64,000 nucleotides of DNA from Ichthyophis bannanicus. Its lineage: Eukaryota > Chordata > Amphibia > Gymnophiona > Ichthyophiidae. Location of the stretch: the NCBI GenBank assembly GCA_033557465.1, contig CM066043.1, positions 112,458,278-112,522,277 of the forward strand, written 5' to 3'. How positions within the stretch are numbered: the stretch's first letter is position 1; every line of letters begins with the position of its first letter. This document shows positions 36,736-46,943 of this stretch, one piece after another. A model generated the notes under the pieces. The model had not been told where the DNA came from and made no database searches. It saw nothing but the letters and a program-made list of their open reading frames with translations. The translations under genes and the position numbers were made by a program.

Positions 36736-39609
36736 TCAAACCTCGAAGAGATTTCGGAGGACTGCCTGTCCGAAAGCACTGTCCCTGCGGGACTCCCTCT
36801 CGAGGCAGTAATGGACCGCAAAAGTCTGGCTCGAAGACCAAGTAGCGGCCCGGCAGATGTTTGCCAATGGAACAGAGCGGAGGTAAGCCACTGACGTAGC
36901 CTTCGCCCGAACACAATGAGCCGTGACCCGACTTTCTAACGAGAGTCCGGCTGCCCCATAAGCCCAAGCGATACAGTCAGCAACCCAGATGGACAGAGTA
37001 CGCTTGGAGACAGGGAGCCCCAATTTATTGGGGTCAAAAGACACAAAAAGCTGAGCAGCTTTACGGTGCTCCCGCGTACGGTCAAGGTAGAAGTTCAATG
37101 CCCTTCTACAGTCCAGGGTATGCAGGACCATTTCAGCTCGGCTGGAGTGTGGCCTGGGAAAGAAGGTCGGAAGTACCACCTCCTGATTGATGTGAAAAGG
37201 GGAGACCACTTTTGGAAGAAATTTAGGGTGAGTCCGTAGGACTACCCTATTTTTGTAGAACCGAGTGTAAGGGGGATCAGACACAAGGGCCTGCAATTCA
37301 CTTACGTGTCTAGCGGAAGTGAGGGCTATTAGGAATAAGGTTTTCCAAGAAAGAAAACGGAGAGAACAGGTAGCCATAGGTTCAAAAGGCGGACAGGTGA
37401 TCCGCTGCAAAACCACATTCAGATCCCAGTCAGGTGCTGGCGGGCGCAGAGGTGGTTTAAGTAGAAGGAGACCTCGGAGAAACCTTGCCACGAGAGGGTC
37501 GCTGGAAAGAGGTCTGCCGTCCACCGGCACATGATGTGCTGAAAGAGCACTGAGGTGAACTTTGACGGAGTTGGACTTAAGTCCCAGATTAGAGAGGTAG
37601 AGCAAGTATTGCAAGATCACTGACACCGAGCAGGAGAAGGGATCCTGAGACTGCTGGGCACACCAAGCGGAAAAGCGATGCCATTTAAGGGCGTAGCATT
37701 TGCGGGTAGAAGGTCGCCGGGAAGCTAGGACGACCTCTTCCACCTCTGCCGGCAGTAGAAGGGGAGCAAGGACTACCCTTTCAGCAGCCAGGCCATCAGA
37801 TGTAGAGATCTGAGGTTGGGGTGTAGCAGGGACCCCTGATCCTGTGTTAGGAGATCTGGTTGAAACCCCAGAGGGAACGGAGCCTCCACCGCCAGTTGCA
37901 GCAGGAGTGGAAACCACGGCTGTCTGGGCCACCGAGGAGCTATCAGGATCATGGAAGCTTTGTCTCGGAGAACCTTGAAAAGAGTTCGAGAGACTAGCGG
38001 TATGGGAGGAAAGGCATAGAGAAGGCTTTTCGACCATGAGAGCAGAAAAGCATCCGCCGCTACTCGAAGGGGATGCGGCTGCCGAGAGCAGAAGCGAGGA
38101 AGTTGCCGGTTGAGAGGACTGGCAAAGAGATCCATCGTGGGGAGGCCCCACTTCAGAAAAAGTTTCTGAACTACCAAGGGATCCAGTCGCCACTCGTGCG
38201 GCTGGAGGATTCTGCTGAGTTTGTCCGCCAGGCAATTTTCTTGGCCTGGGAGATAAACTGCCTTGAGAAGAATGCCGTGGCTGACGGCCCAAGAGCAGAG
38301 CCTCTGTGCTTCTCGACAGAGAAGGAAGGAGCCCGTGCCCCCCTGTTTGTTCACGTAGAACATGGCAACTTGATTGTCCGTCTGGACAAGGACGGACCGG
38401 TGAGAAGTCAGGTGGGAGAAAGCCTTGAGAGCCAGACGGATCGCTCTGAGCTCCAGGAAGTTGATCTGCTGCGCAGACTCCCACGTGGTCCAGAGACCTT
38501 GAGTACATGCCCCTTGGCAATGCGCTCCCCATCCTAGGAGAGAAGCATCGGTCGTCAGCACTTGAGCCGGCGGAGGAGACTGAAAAGGCATTCCGAGTAC
38601 CAGGTTCGGCCGATGAAGCCACCACTGTAGAGAAGAGGCCAGCGGGACGGAGATGCGCACTAAGTCGGCTAGGCCGCCCGTGGCCTGTTGCCACTGCTTG
38701 CGAAGGCACCACTGAGCAGGCCGCATATTCAGGCGGGCATTGGGGGTCACGTGGACGGTGGAAGCCATATGGCCGAGTAGTCTCAGGAAGCGCCTGGCCG
38801 AGACCAGGGACTGGCTGCGAAAACGGCCGGCTAGGTCCATGAGCCGTTGAGCCCTGTCGAGAGGCAGGAAAGCTCGCGCCTGAAGAGTGTGCAATCTTGC
38901 GCCGATGAACTCGAGATCTTGCGAGGGGAGCAAAGTGGACTTTGCGAAGTTTATGACAAAGCCCAAGTACTGGAGAAGAGTCACAGTACGGTGTGTGGCT
39001 TTTGTGACTTCTGGAGAGGACGATGCTCTGATGAGCCAGTCGTCTAGGTACGGAAAGACATAGAGGCCGTGAAGCCGGAGATAAGCCGCCACCACCGCGA
39101 GACATTTTGTGAAGACTCGTGGTGCAGAGGATAAGCCAAAGGGTAGTACTCTGTACTGGTAATGATTTCCTGCCACCACAAACCTTAGGTATTGGCGGTG
39201 GCTTGGGTGGATGAGGATGTGCGTGTAGGCATCCTTTAGATCCAAGGAGCATAGCCAATCTCCCTGCTGGAGGTAGGGCAGAAGGATTCCAAGGGTAAGC
39301 ATCTTGAACTTCTACCTCACGAGGAACTTGTTGAGGTTGCGCAAGTCCAGGATGGGTCTGAGGCCTCCCGTTCTTTTTGGTATTAGGAAATACCTGGAAT
39401 AGAAGCCTTGATCCCTCAGGTGGTGGGGCACCCGTTCCACAGCCTGTTCCTGAAGAAGACTTGCTAACTCCTGAAGGAGTAAGTCCCTGTGCAGAGGGAG
39501 TCGTGGAGGCTCTCCCGGGAAATAGGAGGGAGGGACCTGGTGGAAGTGGAGAAGATAGCCTTCTCTCACAACATGAAGCACCCAGGCATCTGAAGTGATG
39601 TTGGACCAC
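36736..39609 (-). CDS. B tyrosine recombinase (957-codon frame)
   Basis: The length is the same as in element A. The YR domain occupies the last ~350 codons (36736-37791) and keeps TSARHVSELQ, AHCVR and HYCLE with the nucleophile tyrosine near 36808-36810. One change is notable: the box I sequence ARRVSE of A is ARHVSE here. If the second Arg is the catalytic one, this copy's recombinase is impaired; the neighbouring Arg is kept. The upstream 600 codons overlap the RT frame and are probably not a separate domain. Confidence 0.82.
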   Translation of the reverse strand: MVQHHFRCLGASCCERRLSSPLPPGPSLLFPGRASTTPSAQGLTPSGVSKSSSGTGCGTGAPPPEGSRLLFQVFPNTKKNGRPQTHPGLAQPQQVPREVEVQDAYPWNPSALPPAGRLAMLLGSKGCLHAHPHPPKPPPIPKVCGGRKSLPVQSTTLWLILCTTSLHKMSRGGGGLSPASRPLCLSVPRRLAHQSIVLSRSHKSHTPYCDSSPVLGLCHKLRKVHFAPLARSRVHRRKIAHSSGASFPASRQGSTAHGPSRPFSQPVPGLGQALPETTRPYGFHRPRDPQCPPEYAACSVVPSQAVATGHGRPSRLSAHLRPAGLFSTVVASSAEPGTRNAFSVSSAGSSADDRCFSPRMGSALPRGMYSRSLDHVGVCAADQLPGAQSDPSGSQGFLPPDFSPVRPCPDGQSSCHVLREQTGGHGLLPSLSRSTEALLLGRQPRHSSQGSLSPRPRKLPGGQTQQNPPAARVATGSLGSSETFSEVGPPHDGSLCQSSQPATSSLLLSAAASPSSSGGCFSALMVEKPSLCLSSHTASLSNSFQGSPRQSFHDPDSSSVAQTAVVSTPAATGGGGSVPSGVSTRSPNTGSGVPATPQPQISTSDGLAAERVVLAPLLLPAEVEEVVLASRRPSTRKCYALKWHRFSAWCAQQSQDPFSCSVSVILQYLLYLSNLGLKSNSVKVHLSALSAHHVPVDGRPLSSDPLVARFLRGLLLLKPPLRPPAPDWDLNVVLQRITCPPFEPMATCSLRFLSWKTLFLIALTSARHVSELQALVSDPPYTRFYKNRVVLRTHPKFLPKVVSPFHINQEVVLPTFFPRPHSSRAEMVLHTLDCRRALNFYLDRTREHRKAAQLFVSFDPNKLGLPVSKRTLSIWVADCIAWAYGAAGLSLESRVTAHCVRAKATSVAYLRSVPLANICRAATWSSSQTFAVHYCLERESRRDSAFGQAVLRNLFEV

Positions 39610-40106
39610 CTGTGGGCAAAGTGGACCAGCCGGCCTCCTGTGCTGGGAGGAACCAGCTGAGGAGGAGAGGCTATGCCGATGAAGTCAAAAACCCCCACCC
39701 TGCTGAGCAGGGGCCGGTGGTGCAGGCTTGGGGGCTTGCTGCCTACGGGACCCGTTACCCCATCCCTTGGCCTGCTGACCCTGTTGTGGAGCTGCGGAGG
39801 CCTGATATTGAGGGTAGTGTTTATAGGCAACCGCCTTTCTCGGGTAAAAGGACTTCTTTCCCGAGCCCTTCTTCTTCTGGGAAGGGGCAGAGGTCTTCCT
39901 AGAGAGCCTAGTTCTGGTGAGAGTCTCCGTCTCGATTTGTGCAGCCTTCTCAGCCATGGGCTTGCCAAAGAGGTTCTCACCTCGGCAGGGGACATCGACC
40001 AACTTGTCCTGCACCCAGGGTTCAAGGTCAGACGACTGAAGCCAAGCCTGTCGGCGGGCACCGATGCCGGCTGCGGCCACTCGAGCCGATGCTTCAAAGC
40101 CATCAT
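37773..40106 (-). pseudogene. B reverse transcriptase/RNase H/Dam-like (one stop)
   Basis: The domain order and motifs match element A: LPFGLSSAPRVFTK, YLDDWLIRA, LTTDASLLGWGAH, TDNQVAMFYVNKQGG, MDLFASPLN and YAFPPIPL. A nonsense codon at about 39309 replaces the Glu of LVREKFKML (GAG to TAG on the coding strand). This splits the frame into 40106-39312 and 39302-37773. Otherwise intact, so the copy is recently disabled. Confidence 0.88.
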
Positions 40107-41637
40107 AGGCTGCTTGAGAAATGAATTTGGAGCATTCCCGAATACCAGTGGACAAGGCTAGGAACCTCCGCAAAGGTTCCTCGGACAGCCCAGCAGAGAA
40201 TCCGGCTATCTCTTTAGCCAGGTCTCTAAGGTACATGCCCATGTAGAGCTGGTAGGTCTGGACCCGACAAGCAAGCATAGAGCCCTGGAAACACTTCTTA
40301 CCGAGGCCATCCAGGTTGCGGGCCTCCCTGCCAGGAGGCACCGAGGAGTGCATCTTCTGGCTCTTAAGCCTATGCATGGCCGATTCCACCACCATGGAAT
40401 GGTGCGGTAGCTGTGCTTTTTGGAAGCCAGGGCTCTTGCGGACTCGATAGATGGAATCGACCCGCTTGCTTAATACCGGCGACGATGCCGGACTCTCCCA
40501 CATGCGGAAGAGTAGTTGTTCCAGCATGGGAGGAACCGGTACAGTAAAGTGCTCCCTGGCGGGAGAGTCGTACTGAAGGGCGTCGAGCTCTTCGGCTCGA
40601 GGCTCCTCCTCGGGATCCGCAGGGAAGGCCAAAGCCTTGGCCATATCCCTGACGAAGTCCGAGAACCGGGCATCCTCCGGGGGGGACTGTTTCCGAGGTT
40701 CGGACTCAGGGGAGTCCGAGGGGACACACCGAGTCCGAAAAGAATCAGGTGACTCTTCCACTTCAGACTCCCAGGCCGACTCCGAGGAGGAATCGGTGGG
40801 GTCGGTTCGGGCGGGCGGAGGCGTCGGCCGCCCCGACGCCGAGGGAGTAGGCGTCGGCCGCCCCGACGCCGAGGGAGTCGGCGTCGACGACCTCGGTCCC
40901 GAACGGGAGGCCGAGGGTGACCTCGACCGAGGATCGACTCGAGCCCGCATGGACTCGAGGATCGGCTCGGTCTCCGGGGTCGACTTAGACGTCGACGTCC
41001 CGGCGGTCGGGGCAGAGGCGCCAGCGAGGCTAGCGATCAGTGCCCGCTGCTGGTCCATGAAGGCAGATAGTCTGCTCTCCAAGGCCGTCAACCTGAGTCC
41101 GACCTCAGGTGACCCAGCAGCCCCCGACTCGGGCCCCGACGGCGTCGGGCCCGACGTCGGACCCCTCGGAGGCGAGTCCAGGAGGACTACAGGACTTACC
41201 CGAGCAGGCAACTCCGATTCCAAACGAGGTCGCTTCGGGAGACGTTCCTTCTCCAAAGACCCGGGACGGCTATCGGGGCTATGCGACCTGGCCCTCGCGG
41301 AACCAGGAGCGTCCACCGACGCCGCCCTCGCGGGTTTCGCCTTCTGATGATGATCCCCGGAGGGAGAACCTCTGTCGGAGGAACTCCGGCGATGCTCAGA
41401 GCTGGAGCCTCTGGACGCCGAGGCCTCCGACGAGGTCCGGGTACGGGTGGGATCTGCGAAGATTCTTTCCCGCTGATGCCGCCGACTCCGTAAAGCTTTG
41501 GAGGACATTTTGCTGCAGGCCCCACAGATCAGTTCCTCGTGATCTGGGCCAAGGCAGCGGAGGCAATTATCGTGTGTGTCAGTGAGTGACATATTTCTGT
41601 CACACTGAACACACCTTTTGAAACCACTGGCAGCCAT
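39685..41637 (-). CDS. B gag-like protein
   Basis: From Met at 41637 (MAASGFKRC) the zinc pattern CVQC, HDNCLRC, DH, CGAC is intact. A Pro/Thr-rich repeat (TPTPSASGRP twice) lies in the linker and makes it about 10 residues longer than in A. The conserved core (SPPEDARFSDFVRDM, LPHHSMVVESAMHR) and the QQGGGF C terminus are intact. The open frame extends upstream to 41709, but the zinc-motif Met is shared with A and is preferred. Confidence 0.85.
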   Translation of the reverse strand: MAASGFKRCVQCDRNMSLTDTHDNCLRCLGPDHEELICGACSKMSSKALRSRRHQRERIFADPTRTRTSSEASASRGSSSEHRRSSSDRGSPSGDHHQKAKPARAASVDAPGSARARSHSPDSRPGSLEKERLPKRPRLESELPARVSPVVLLDSPPRGPTSGPTPSGPESGAAGSPEVGLRLTALESRLSAFMDQQRALIASLAGASAPTAGTSTSKSTPETEPILESMRARVDPRSRSPSASRSGPRSSTPTPSASGRPTPTPSASGRPTPPPARTDPTDSSSESAWESEVEESPDSFRTRCVPSDSPESEPRKQSPPEDARFSDFVRDMAKALAFPADPEEEPRAEELDALQYDSPAREHFTVPVPPMLEQLLFRMWESPASSPVLSKRVDSIYRVRKSPGFQKAQLPHHSMVVESAMHRLKSQKMHSSVPPGREARNLDGLGKKCFQGSMLACRVQTYQLYMGMYLRDLAKEIAGFSAGLSEEPLRRFLALSTGIRECSKFISQAAYDGFEASARVAAAGIGARRQAWLQSSDLEPWVQDKLVDVPCRGENLFGKPMAEKAAQIETETLTRTRLSRKTSAPSQKKKGSGKKSFYPRKAVAYKHYPQYQASAAPQQGQQAKGWGNGSRRQQAPKPAPPAPAQQGGGF

Positions 41638-41874
41638 CGGGGGAAAAAGGGCCCCTGCAAGGTCAAAGGACCGGGCTGCCAGCGAAAAACCGAAAAACGA
41701 AACTGACAAGAAAAATCAGAAAAACCGAAAAATAAGAGAAGGACTCGCAATGGCGTCGCGAGTCCAGGCAGGAAAGAGACCGGCGTCGAACCGAAGAAAA
41801 AAGAGAAATAAACGACGAAAAATCAACTTTTTCTGCGGGGACAAGACCACCACGTCTGTAGGGCTCCGCGGAAA

Positions 41875-42044
41875 AAAGAAGACTGGCTAAGATGGCACCC
41901 TTGGGCGGGAAGGGGACCGCGCGCATGCGCGCTGCAATTCCCAAAGGCTTTCTTTGAAAGCTGGGGAAAATTGCTCCGCGAGGGCTCCGTCGGTGCCGAC
42001 GTCACCCATATGTGAGGACTGACTTCCTGCTTGGTCCTGGAGAA
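41875..42044 (-). promoter_or_regulatory. Right terminal repeat and putative promoter of B
   Basis: It contains TAAGATGGCACCC, GGGCGGGAAG, GCGCATGCGC at 41921-41930, a CGTCGG..CCGACG palindrome and GACGTCACCC, then CATATGTGAGGACTGACTTC to the end. It is an inverted match of the left end from about 36280 to 36425. Confidence 0.6.
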
Positions 42045-43455
42045 CTGCTCTTAGTAATCTGTGAACTATCATTAAAATCATCTCTAATACCTGAAGATTG
42101 GAGGATTGGAGGATCGCCAATGTAACACCAATTTTTAAAAATGGTTCCAGGGGTGATCCAGGAAACTACAGACTGGTGAGCCTGACATCAGTACTAGGAA
42201 AAATGGTAGAAACCATCATAAAGAATAAAACTACTCAGCATGTAGATTAGTCATGGCCTAATGGGAGACAGCCAACATGGCTTTAGACAAGGAAGATCTT
42301 GTCTTACTAATCTGTTATGTTTTTTTGAAGGTGTGAATAAACAGGTGGACAAAGGTGAGTCGGTTGATATAGTGTATCTGGACTTTCAGAAAGCCTTTGA
42401 CAAGGTCCCTCATCAGAGACTTTTGGCAAAACTAAAAAGAGTCATGGGATAGGAGGTAGTGTACTACTGTGGATCAGGAACTGGTTAAAAGATAGAAAGC
42501 AGAGGTTAGGGATAAATGGCCAATTTTCCCAATGGAGAAAGGTGAATAGTGGTGTACCCCAGGGATCTGTGCTGGGTCCGCTGCTTTTTGACATATTCAT
42601 AAATGACCTGGAAAGTGGAATAACGAGTGAGGTTATCAAATTTGCAGATGACACAAAACTATTTAAAGTTGTTAAAACCCAAGAGGATTGTGGAAAATTG
42701 CAAGAGGATCTTGATAAATTGGAAGACTGGGCATCAAAATGGCAGATGAAATTTAATGTGGACAAGTGCAAGGTTATGCACCTAGGGAAGAACAACACAC
42801 ACTATGGTTACACGATGCAAGGTTCCACATTAGGAACCACCACCCAAGAAAAAGATTTAGGTGTCATTGTGGATAACATGTTAAAACCATCGGCCCAGTG
42901 TGCAGCGGCGGCCAAGAGAGCAAATAGAATGCTAGGTATTATAAGGAAAGGAATAGAAAATAAAACAAAAGATATTATTATGCCTCTATATCATTCCATG
43001 GTGAGACCGCACCTTGAATATTGTGTGTAGTTCTGGTCGCCATATCTTAAAAAGGATATAGAGTTATTAGAAAAGTTCAGAGAAGAGTCACCAAAATGGT
43101 AAAGGGGATGGAAGGATACTCCTATGAAGAAAGGCTAAAAAGGTTAGGGCTCTTTAACCTTGAAAAGAGACGGCTGAGGGGAGATATGATATTAGTCTAT
43201 AAATTAATGAACGGAGTGGAACGGGTAAACGTAGATCGATTGTTTACGTTATCAGAATATAGAAAGACTAGGGGACATGCAATGAAGCTACAGGATAAAT
43301 TATTTAAGACTAATAAAAGAAAATATTTTTTCACTCAATGTGTAATCAAACTCTGGAATTTGTTACCGGAGGATGTAGTAGAGGCAGTTAGTGTAGCTGG
43401 GTTTAAAAAAGGTTTGGACAAGTTCCTGGAGGAAAGGTCCATAAACCATTATTAA
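42045..43455 (+). pseudogene. CR1 ORF2, 3' part: reverse transcriptase
   Basis: It resumes with LLLVICELSLK and contains GDSQHGFRQGRSCLTNL, YLDFQKAFDKVPH (first catalytic Asp), NSGVPQGSVLGPLLF, KFADDTKLF (the FADD box) and GVIVDNMLKPSAQC. After a stop at 43028 comes the C-terminal GYSYEERLKRLGLFNLEKRR and FFTQCVIKLWNLLP. Frameshifts lie near 42100 and 42440. It belongs to the same copy as 34672-36233. Confidence 0.85.
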
Positions 43456-43620
43456 GAAGGGACACAGGATATGAATGGTTGACCCAGTACAAGCATTGTG
43501 GAACCTGTGTGTTTTGGGGAAACTGCTAGGTACTTATGACCTAGATTGGCCACTGTTGGAAACAGGATACTGGGCTTGATGGACCTTGGTCTGACCCAGT
43601 ATGGCATATATTATGTTCTT

Positions 43621-43810
43621 ATGGGTCTCTAGTCCCATGGCCACTCCTTCTGGCCTTAGGCAAGCCACTTAACCCTTCATTGCCTCAGGTACACTGAGAT
43701 TGTGAGCCCTTCTGGGACAAGGTAATAAAAAAAGTACCTGTTAGTATACATGTAAACCGCACTTATTCTAAAGAGTGCGGTATAAAAAAGAAATAATAAT
43801 AAAAAAAAAA
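43621..43810 (+). repeat. CORE/MIR-like SINE with LINE-type tail
   Basis: TTAGGCAAGCCACTTAACCC followed by TTCATTGCCTCAGGTAC matches the conserved core of CORE/MIR SINEs. The 3' end GTAAACCGCACTT...AGAGTGCGGTATAAAA is the same hairpin tail as in the tRNA-SINE (1644-1942) and the L2 fragment (50294-51064). The 5' head is missing or eroded. Confidence 0.65.
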
Positions 43811-43984
43811 TAACAACTACGCTTCTCCGGGAACAAGCAGGAAGTCAGTCCTCACATATTGGACTCCCCAGCTACAGGCGACCAGAACCTACAGCAGCAG
43901 CAACGAAGTTTGTATAAATGGGCCAAACAGGACCCTTGCATTCAAGGAACTAGCACTCCAGTAGCCTGAACACAGAAGGGTCGG

Positions 43985-45060
43985 AGGGTCAGAGTTGCCT
44001 AGACCCCGAAAAGGTTACGGAGCATGGTCTGGCCAAAGGCACTGTCCCGTCGGGACTCTCTATCCAAGCAGTAATGAGACGTGAAGGTATGGGCTCAAGA
44101 CCAGGTGGCAGCACGGCAGATGTCTGCCAGCGGGACCAAAAGAAGGTTGGCTACTGAGGTCGAAACAGCCCTGACACGGTGCGCTGTGACACAGCCGTCC
44201 AATGGAAGCCTCGCCTCCTCATAGGCCTGGACAATACAGTCCGCCACCCATGTGGACAACGTAAGCTTGGACTCTGCCTCCCCCAGCTTACTGGGGGTCA
44301 TAGGAAACGAAAGACAGAGACTTTTCGGTGGCCTTGAGTGCGTTGGATATAGATGGACAAGGCTCTCTTACAGTCCAAGGTATGGAGGACAGTCTCTGCC
44401 CGACTGGCATGCAGTCTGGGAAAGAAGGAAGGGAAGACCACCTCCTGGTTGAGTTGGAAAGAGGACACCACCTTCGGAAGGAATCTGGGGTGCGTGCAAA
44501 GCACCACCCTATTCTTGTAAAACCTGGTGTAAGGCGCCTCAGCCACAAGGGCCTGGAGCTCGTTTACCCTACGGGCAGAAGTGAGCGCAACCACGAAAAC
44601 CACCTTCCAGTAGAGATAGCAAAGGTGGCATGTAGCCAGCGGCTCGAATGGTGGCAGGGTAGGTTGCCCCAACACCACATAAGATCCCTTTCAGATGCTG
44701 GGGGGCCAAATTGGGGGCTTAGACAGGAGTAGGCCCCTTAGGAAGCGGGACACCACTGGGTGAGCCGAGATGGGCTTTACGTCCACCTGATGGTGGTTTG
44801 CCACTAGGGCACTAAGGTGTACCCTAACAGAGATAGACTTTAGCCCCGCATGAAAGAGGTGGAGCAGGTATTGCAATACCATGACCACCGGGCAAGAGAA
44901 GGGGTCGGCCTCAATCTCAGTCCACCAAAGTGCGAATCTACGCCACTTAAAGGCATAGGTTCATCTGGTAGACACCTTGCGTGAGGCTAGCAGAACATCC
45001 TCCACCTCTTTAGGGAGGTGGAGGGGAGCTAAAGTCACCCTCTCAGGAGTCACACCTTCA
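43985..45060 (-). pseudogene. G tyrosine recombinase
   Basis: Pieces in order from high coordinate are LQYLLHLFHAGLKSISVRVH, TSARRVNELQALVAEAPYTR (box I Arg kept), FKNRVVLCTHPRFLPKVV-type sequence, LSTWVADCIVQAYEEARL, AHRVRAVSTSVANL (box II HxxR kept) and LADICRAATWS. After the W the frame is lost before the tyrosine; the sequence around 44060-44080 still allows an HYC-type remnant (CATTACTGC on the coding strand). Several frameshifts. Confidence 0.75.
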
Positions 45061-46183
45061 GCGAGAGGGAGCCGAGGTTGGGATGTAGGAGAGAGCCCCC
45101 CCTCCTGTGAAAGGAGCTGGGGGGGTGGACCCCAGGGGTATGGGGGCCTCTACCGCCAGCTGCAGGAGCAGTAGAAACCACGGCTGTCTGGGCCACCTTG
45201 GAGCTACCAGGATGACCGAAGCCCTGCCGTGGAGAAATCTTGAACAGAGTACTGGCAATCAGCAGCGTCGGAGGGAAAGCGTACAGAAGTCCCTCTGACC
45301 ATGAGACCAGGAAGGCATCAGCGGCCACACTGGTAGGGTGATGTTGCCAGGAGCAAAAGCGGTTAACTGTTGATTATCCGGGATTGCAAAGAGGTCCATC
45401 ATCGGCACCCCCCAGGTCTGGAAAAGCCTGTTGGTTACCTCTGGGTACAGCCACCACTCATGCGGCTGGAGAATCCTGCTGAGTCTGTCAGCCAGCAAGT
45501 TGTCCTGGCCTGGCAGGTATAATGCTCTGAGGCGGATGCCCTGTTGGACTGCACAACAGCACAGATTTATGGCTTCTTGGCAGAGGGCACAGGACCCCGT
45601 GCCTCCCTGCTTGTTCACATAGAACATGGCCACCTGTTTGTCTGTCTGAACTAGGACTGACCGGAGGCCCAGGCGATGATGAAAAGCCTTCAGTGCGATA
45701 TGAATGGACCACAGCTCCAGAAGGTTGATCTGCTGAGCACTCTCATCCGGGGACCAAGTGCCCTGGGTGCGGTAGCCCTTGCAATGGGCTTCCCCAGCCC
45801 AGCAGAGAGGCAGCTGTGGTGAGGACCCTTGAGTGGTTGGGGGTCTGAAAAGGCATCCCTGCCTCCAAGTGCTGGGGCGACAGCCACCAGATCAGGGACT
45901 TCACCAGCTGGCGGGTCACTCGGACTCTGTCCTGGAGGTGTCCCGTGGCCTGGGACCATTGGTACCTGAGGCACCACTGTGCTGTTCGCATGTGGAGGCG
46001 GGCATCTGGAGTGACATGCACCGTGGAGGCCATGTGCCCAAGAAGGCACAGCAGATGCCTGGCTGGCACCGAGGGGCGGTGCTGCATATCTTTGGCTAGT
46101 GCCATGAGCCTGGCTGCCCTGTCTGTGGGCAGGAAAGCCTTTGACCGAATGGTGTCGATTCTTGACCCAATGAATTCCAGCCC
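45061..46183 (-). pseudogene. G Dam-like region and RNase H
   Basis: Blocks in order from high coordinate: SKSNLCPSQGLEFIGSRIDT (RT end), LIWWLSPQHLEAGMPFQTP, LTTAASLLGWGSPLQG (RNase H, with the catalytic TDAS changed to TAAS), AMFYVNKQGGTGSCALCQEA and NRLFQTWGVPMMDLFAIPDN. Then comes ADAFLVSWSEGLLYAFPPTLL. Non-functional. Confidence 0.72.
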
Positions 46184-46943
46184 TTGAGACGGGCAAAGGT
46201 TCGACTTGGAGAAGTTTATAACGAAACTCAAGTGTTGCAGGACCTGGGTGGTACGTGTCGTAGCCTGCCGTACCTTGGGGGCTGTAGTGCCCTTGATGAG
46301 CCAGTCATCAAGATAGGGGAAGACAAATATCCCCTAGAGCCTGAGAAAGGCGGCGACCACTGCCAGACACATTGTGAATACCCTGGGGCCAAGGCTAGGC
46401 TGAAAGGAATCACCCTGTATTGTAAATGATTGCCTCCCACCACAAAGCCTCCCACCACAGGTATTGCCTGTGGTCTGGGTGGATTAAGAAGTGAGTATAG
46501 GCATCCTTTAGGTCTAAGGAGCATAGTCAGTCTCCCTGGTGGAGGTAAGGCAGCAAAGTTCCAAGGGAGAGCATCTTGAACTTCTCCCTCACCAGGAATT
46601 TGACGTTGTGCAGGTCGAGGATGGGCCTTAGGCCCCCTATTCTCTTTGGCACGAGGAAGTATTTGGAGTAGGACTCCTTGCCCTTAAGGTGGTGGGGCAC
46701 CGGTTGCACTGCTTGGTCCTCGAGAAGGCCTGCCAACTCCTTCAGAAGAAGGTCCCAGTGAAGGGGAGACCTAAGGGGCTCTCCCGGAAAGTAGTGTGGA
46801 GGTACTTGGCTCAGATGGAGGTGGTAACCCTCCCTGACCACCTTTAATGCCCAGTAGTCGGTAGTGATAGCTTCCCACATCTGTGGGCATAAAGGGTGAG
46901 GCAGCCTCCTTTGGGCTGCTGTGGGAGAGTGGCCATGCTGCAA
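46184..46943 (-). pseudogene. G reverse transcriptase
   Basis: KYFLVPKRIGGLRPILDLHN, KFKMLSLGTLLPYLHQGD, then after a frameshift at about 46525 LLRPKGCLYSLLNPPRPQ (shifted frame), and remnants of LPF.L..AP near 46400. An altered YLDD region lies near 46310 (the coding strand allows FPYLDDWLIK). Frameshifted and inactive. Confidence 0.7.

Larger units (their letters stand above)
36234..42044 (-). mobile_element. DIRS element B (group 1), full length
   Basis: This 5811-bp element runs from AGCGTAGTTACTCACC at 36234 to GGTCCTGGAGAA at 42044. It is inserted in CR1 between GAGATTGCAGAC and CTGCTCTTAG. The intact CR1 copy 2 reads GAGATTGCAGAC directly followed by CTGCTCTTAG, so there is no target-site duplication or loss, as expected for YR-mediated integration. 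Gag and YR are open; RT has one stop codon. Confidence 0.92.
33741..43620 (+). mobile_element. CR1 LINE copy 1, split by DIRS element B
   Basis: The CR1 sequence covers 33741-36233 and resumes at 42045-43620. It contains ORF1, ORF2 and a characteristic CR1 3' end (GGGCTTGATGGACCTTGGTC, GACCCAGTATGGCA, TATGTTCTTATG). CR1 copy 2 (54574-56750) has the uninterrupted target, which shows that nothing was lost or duplicated when B inserted. Several stops and frameshifts make this copy inactive. Confidence 0.88.

Noticed and set aside
36234..42044. LTR retrotransposon or endogenous retrovirus
   Set aside because: Terminal repeats are inverted, there is no target duplication, no integrase, protease or envelope motif, and a tyrosine recombinase is present.
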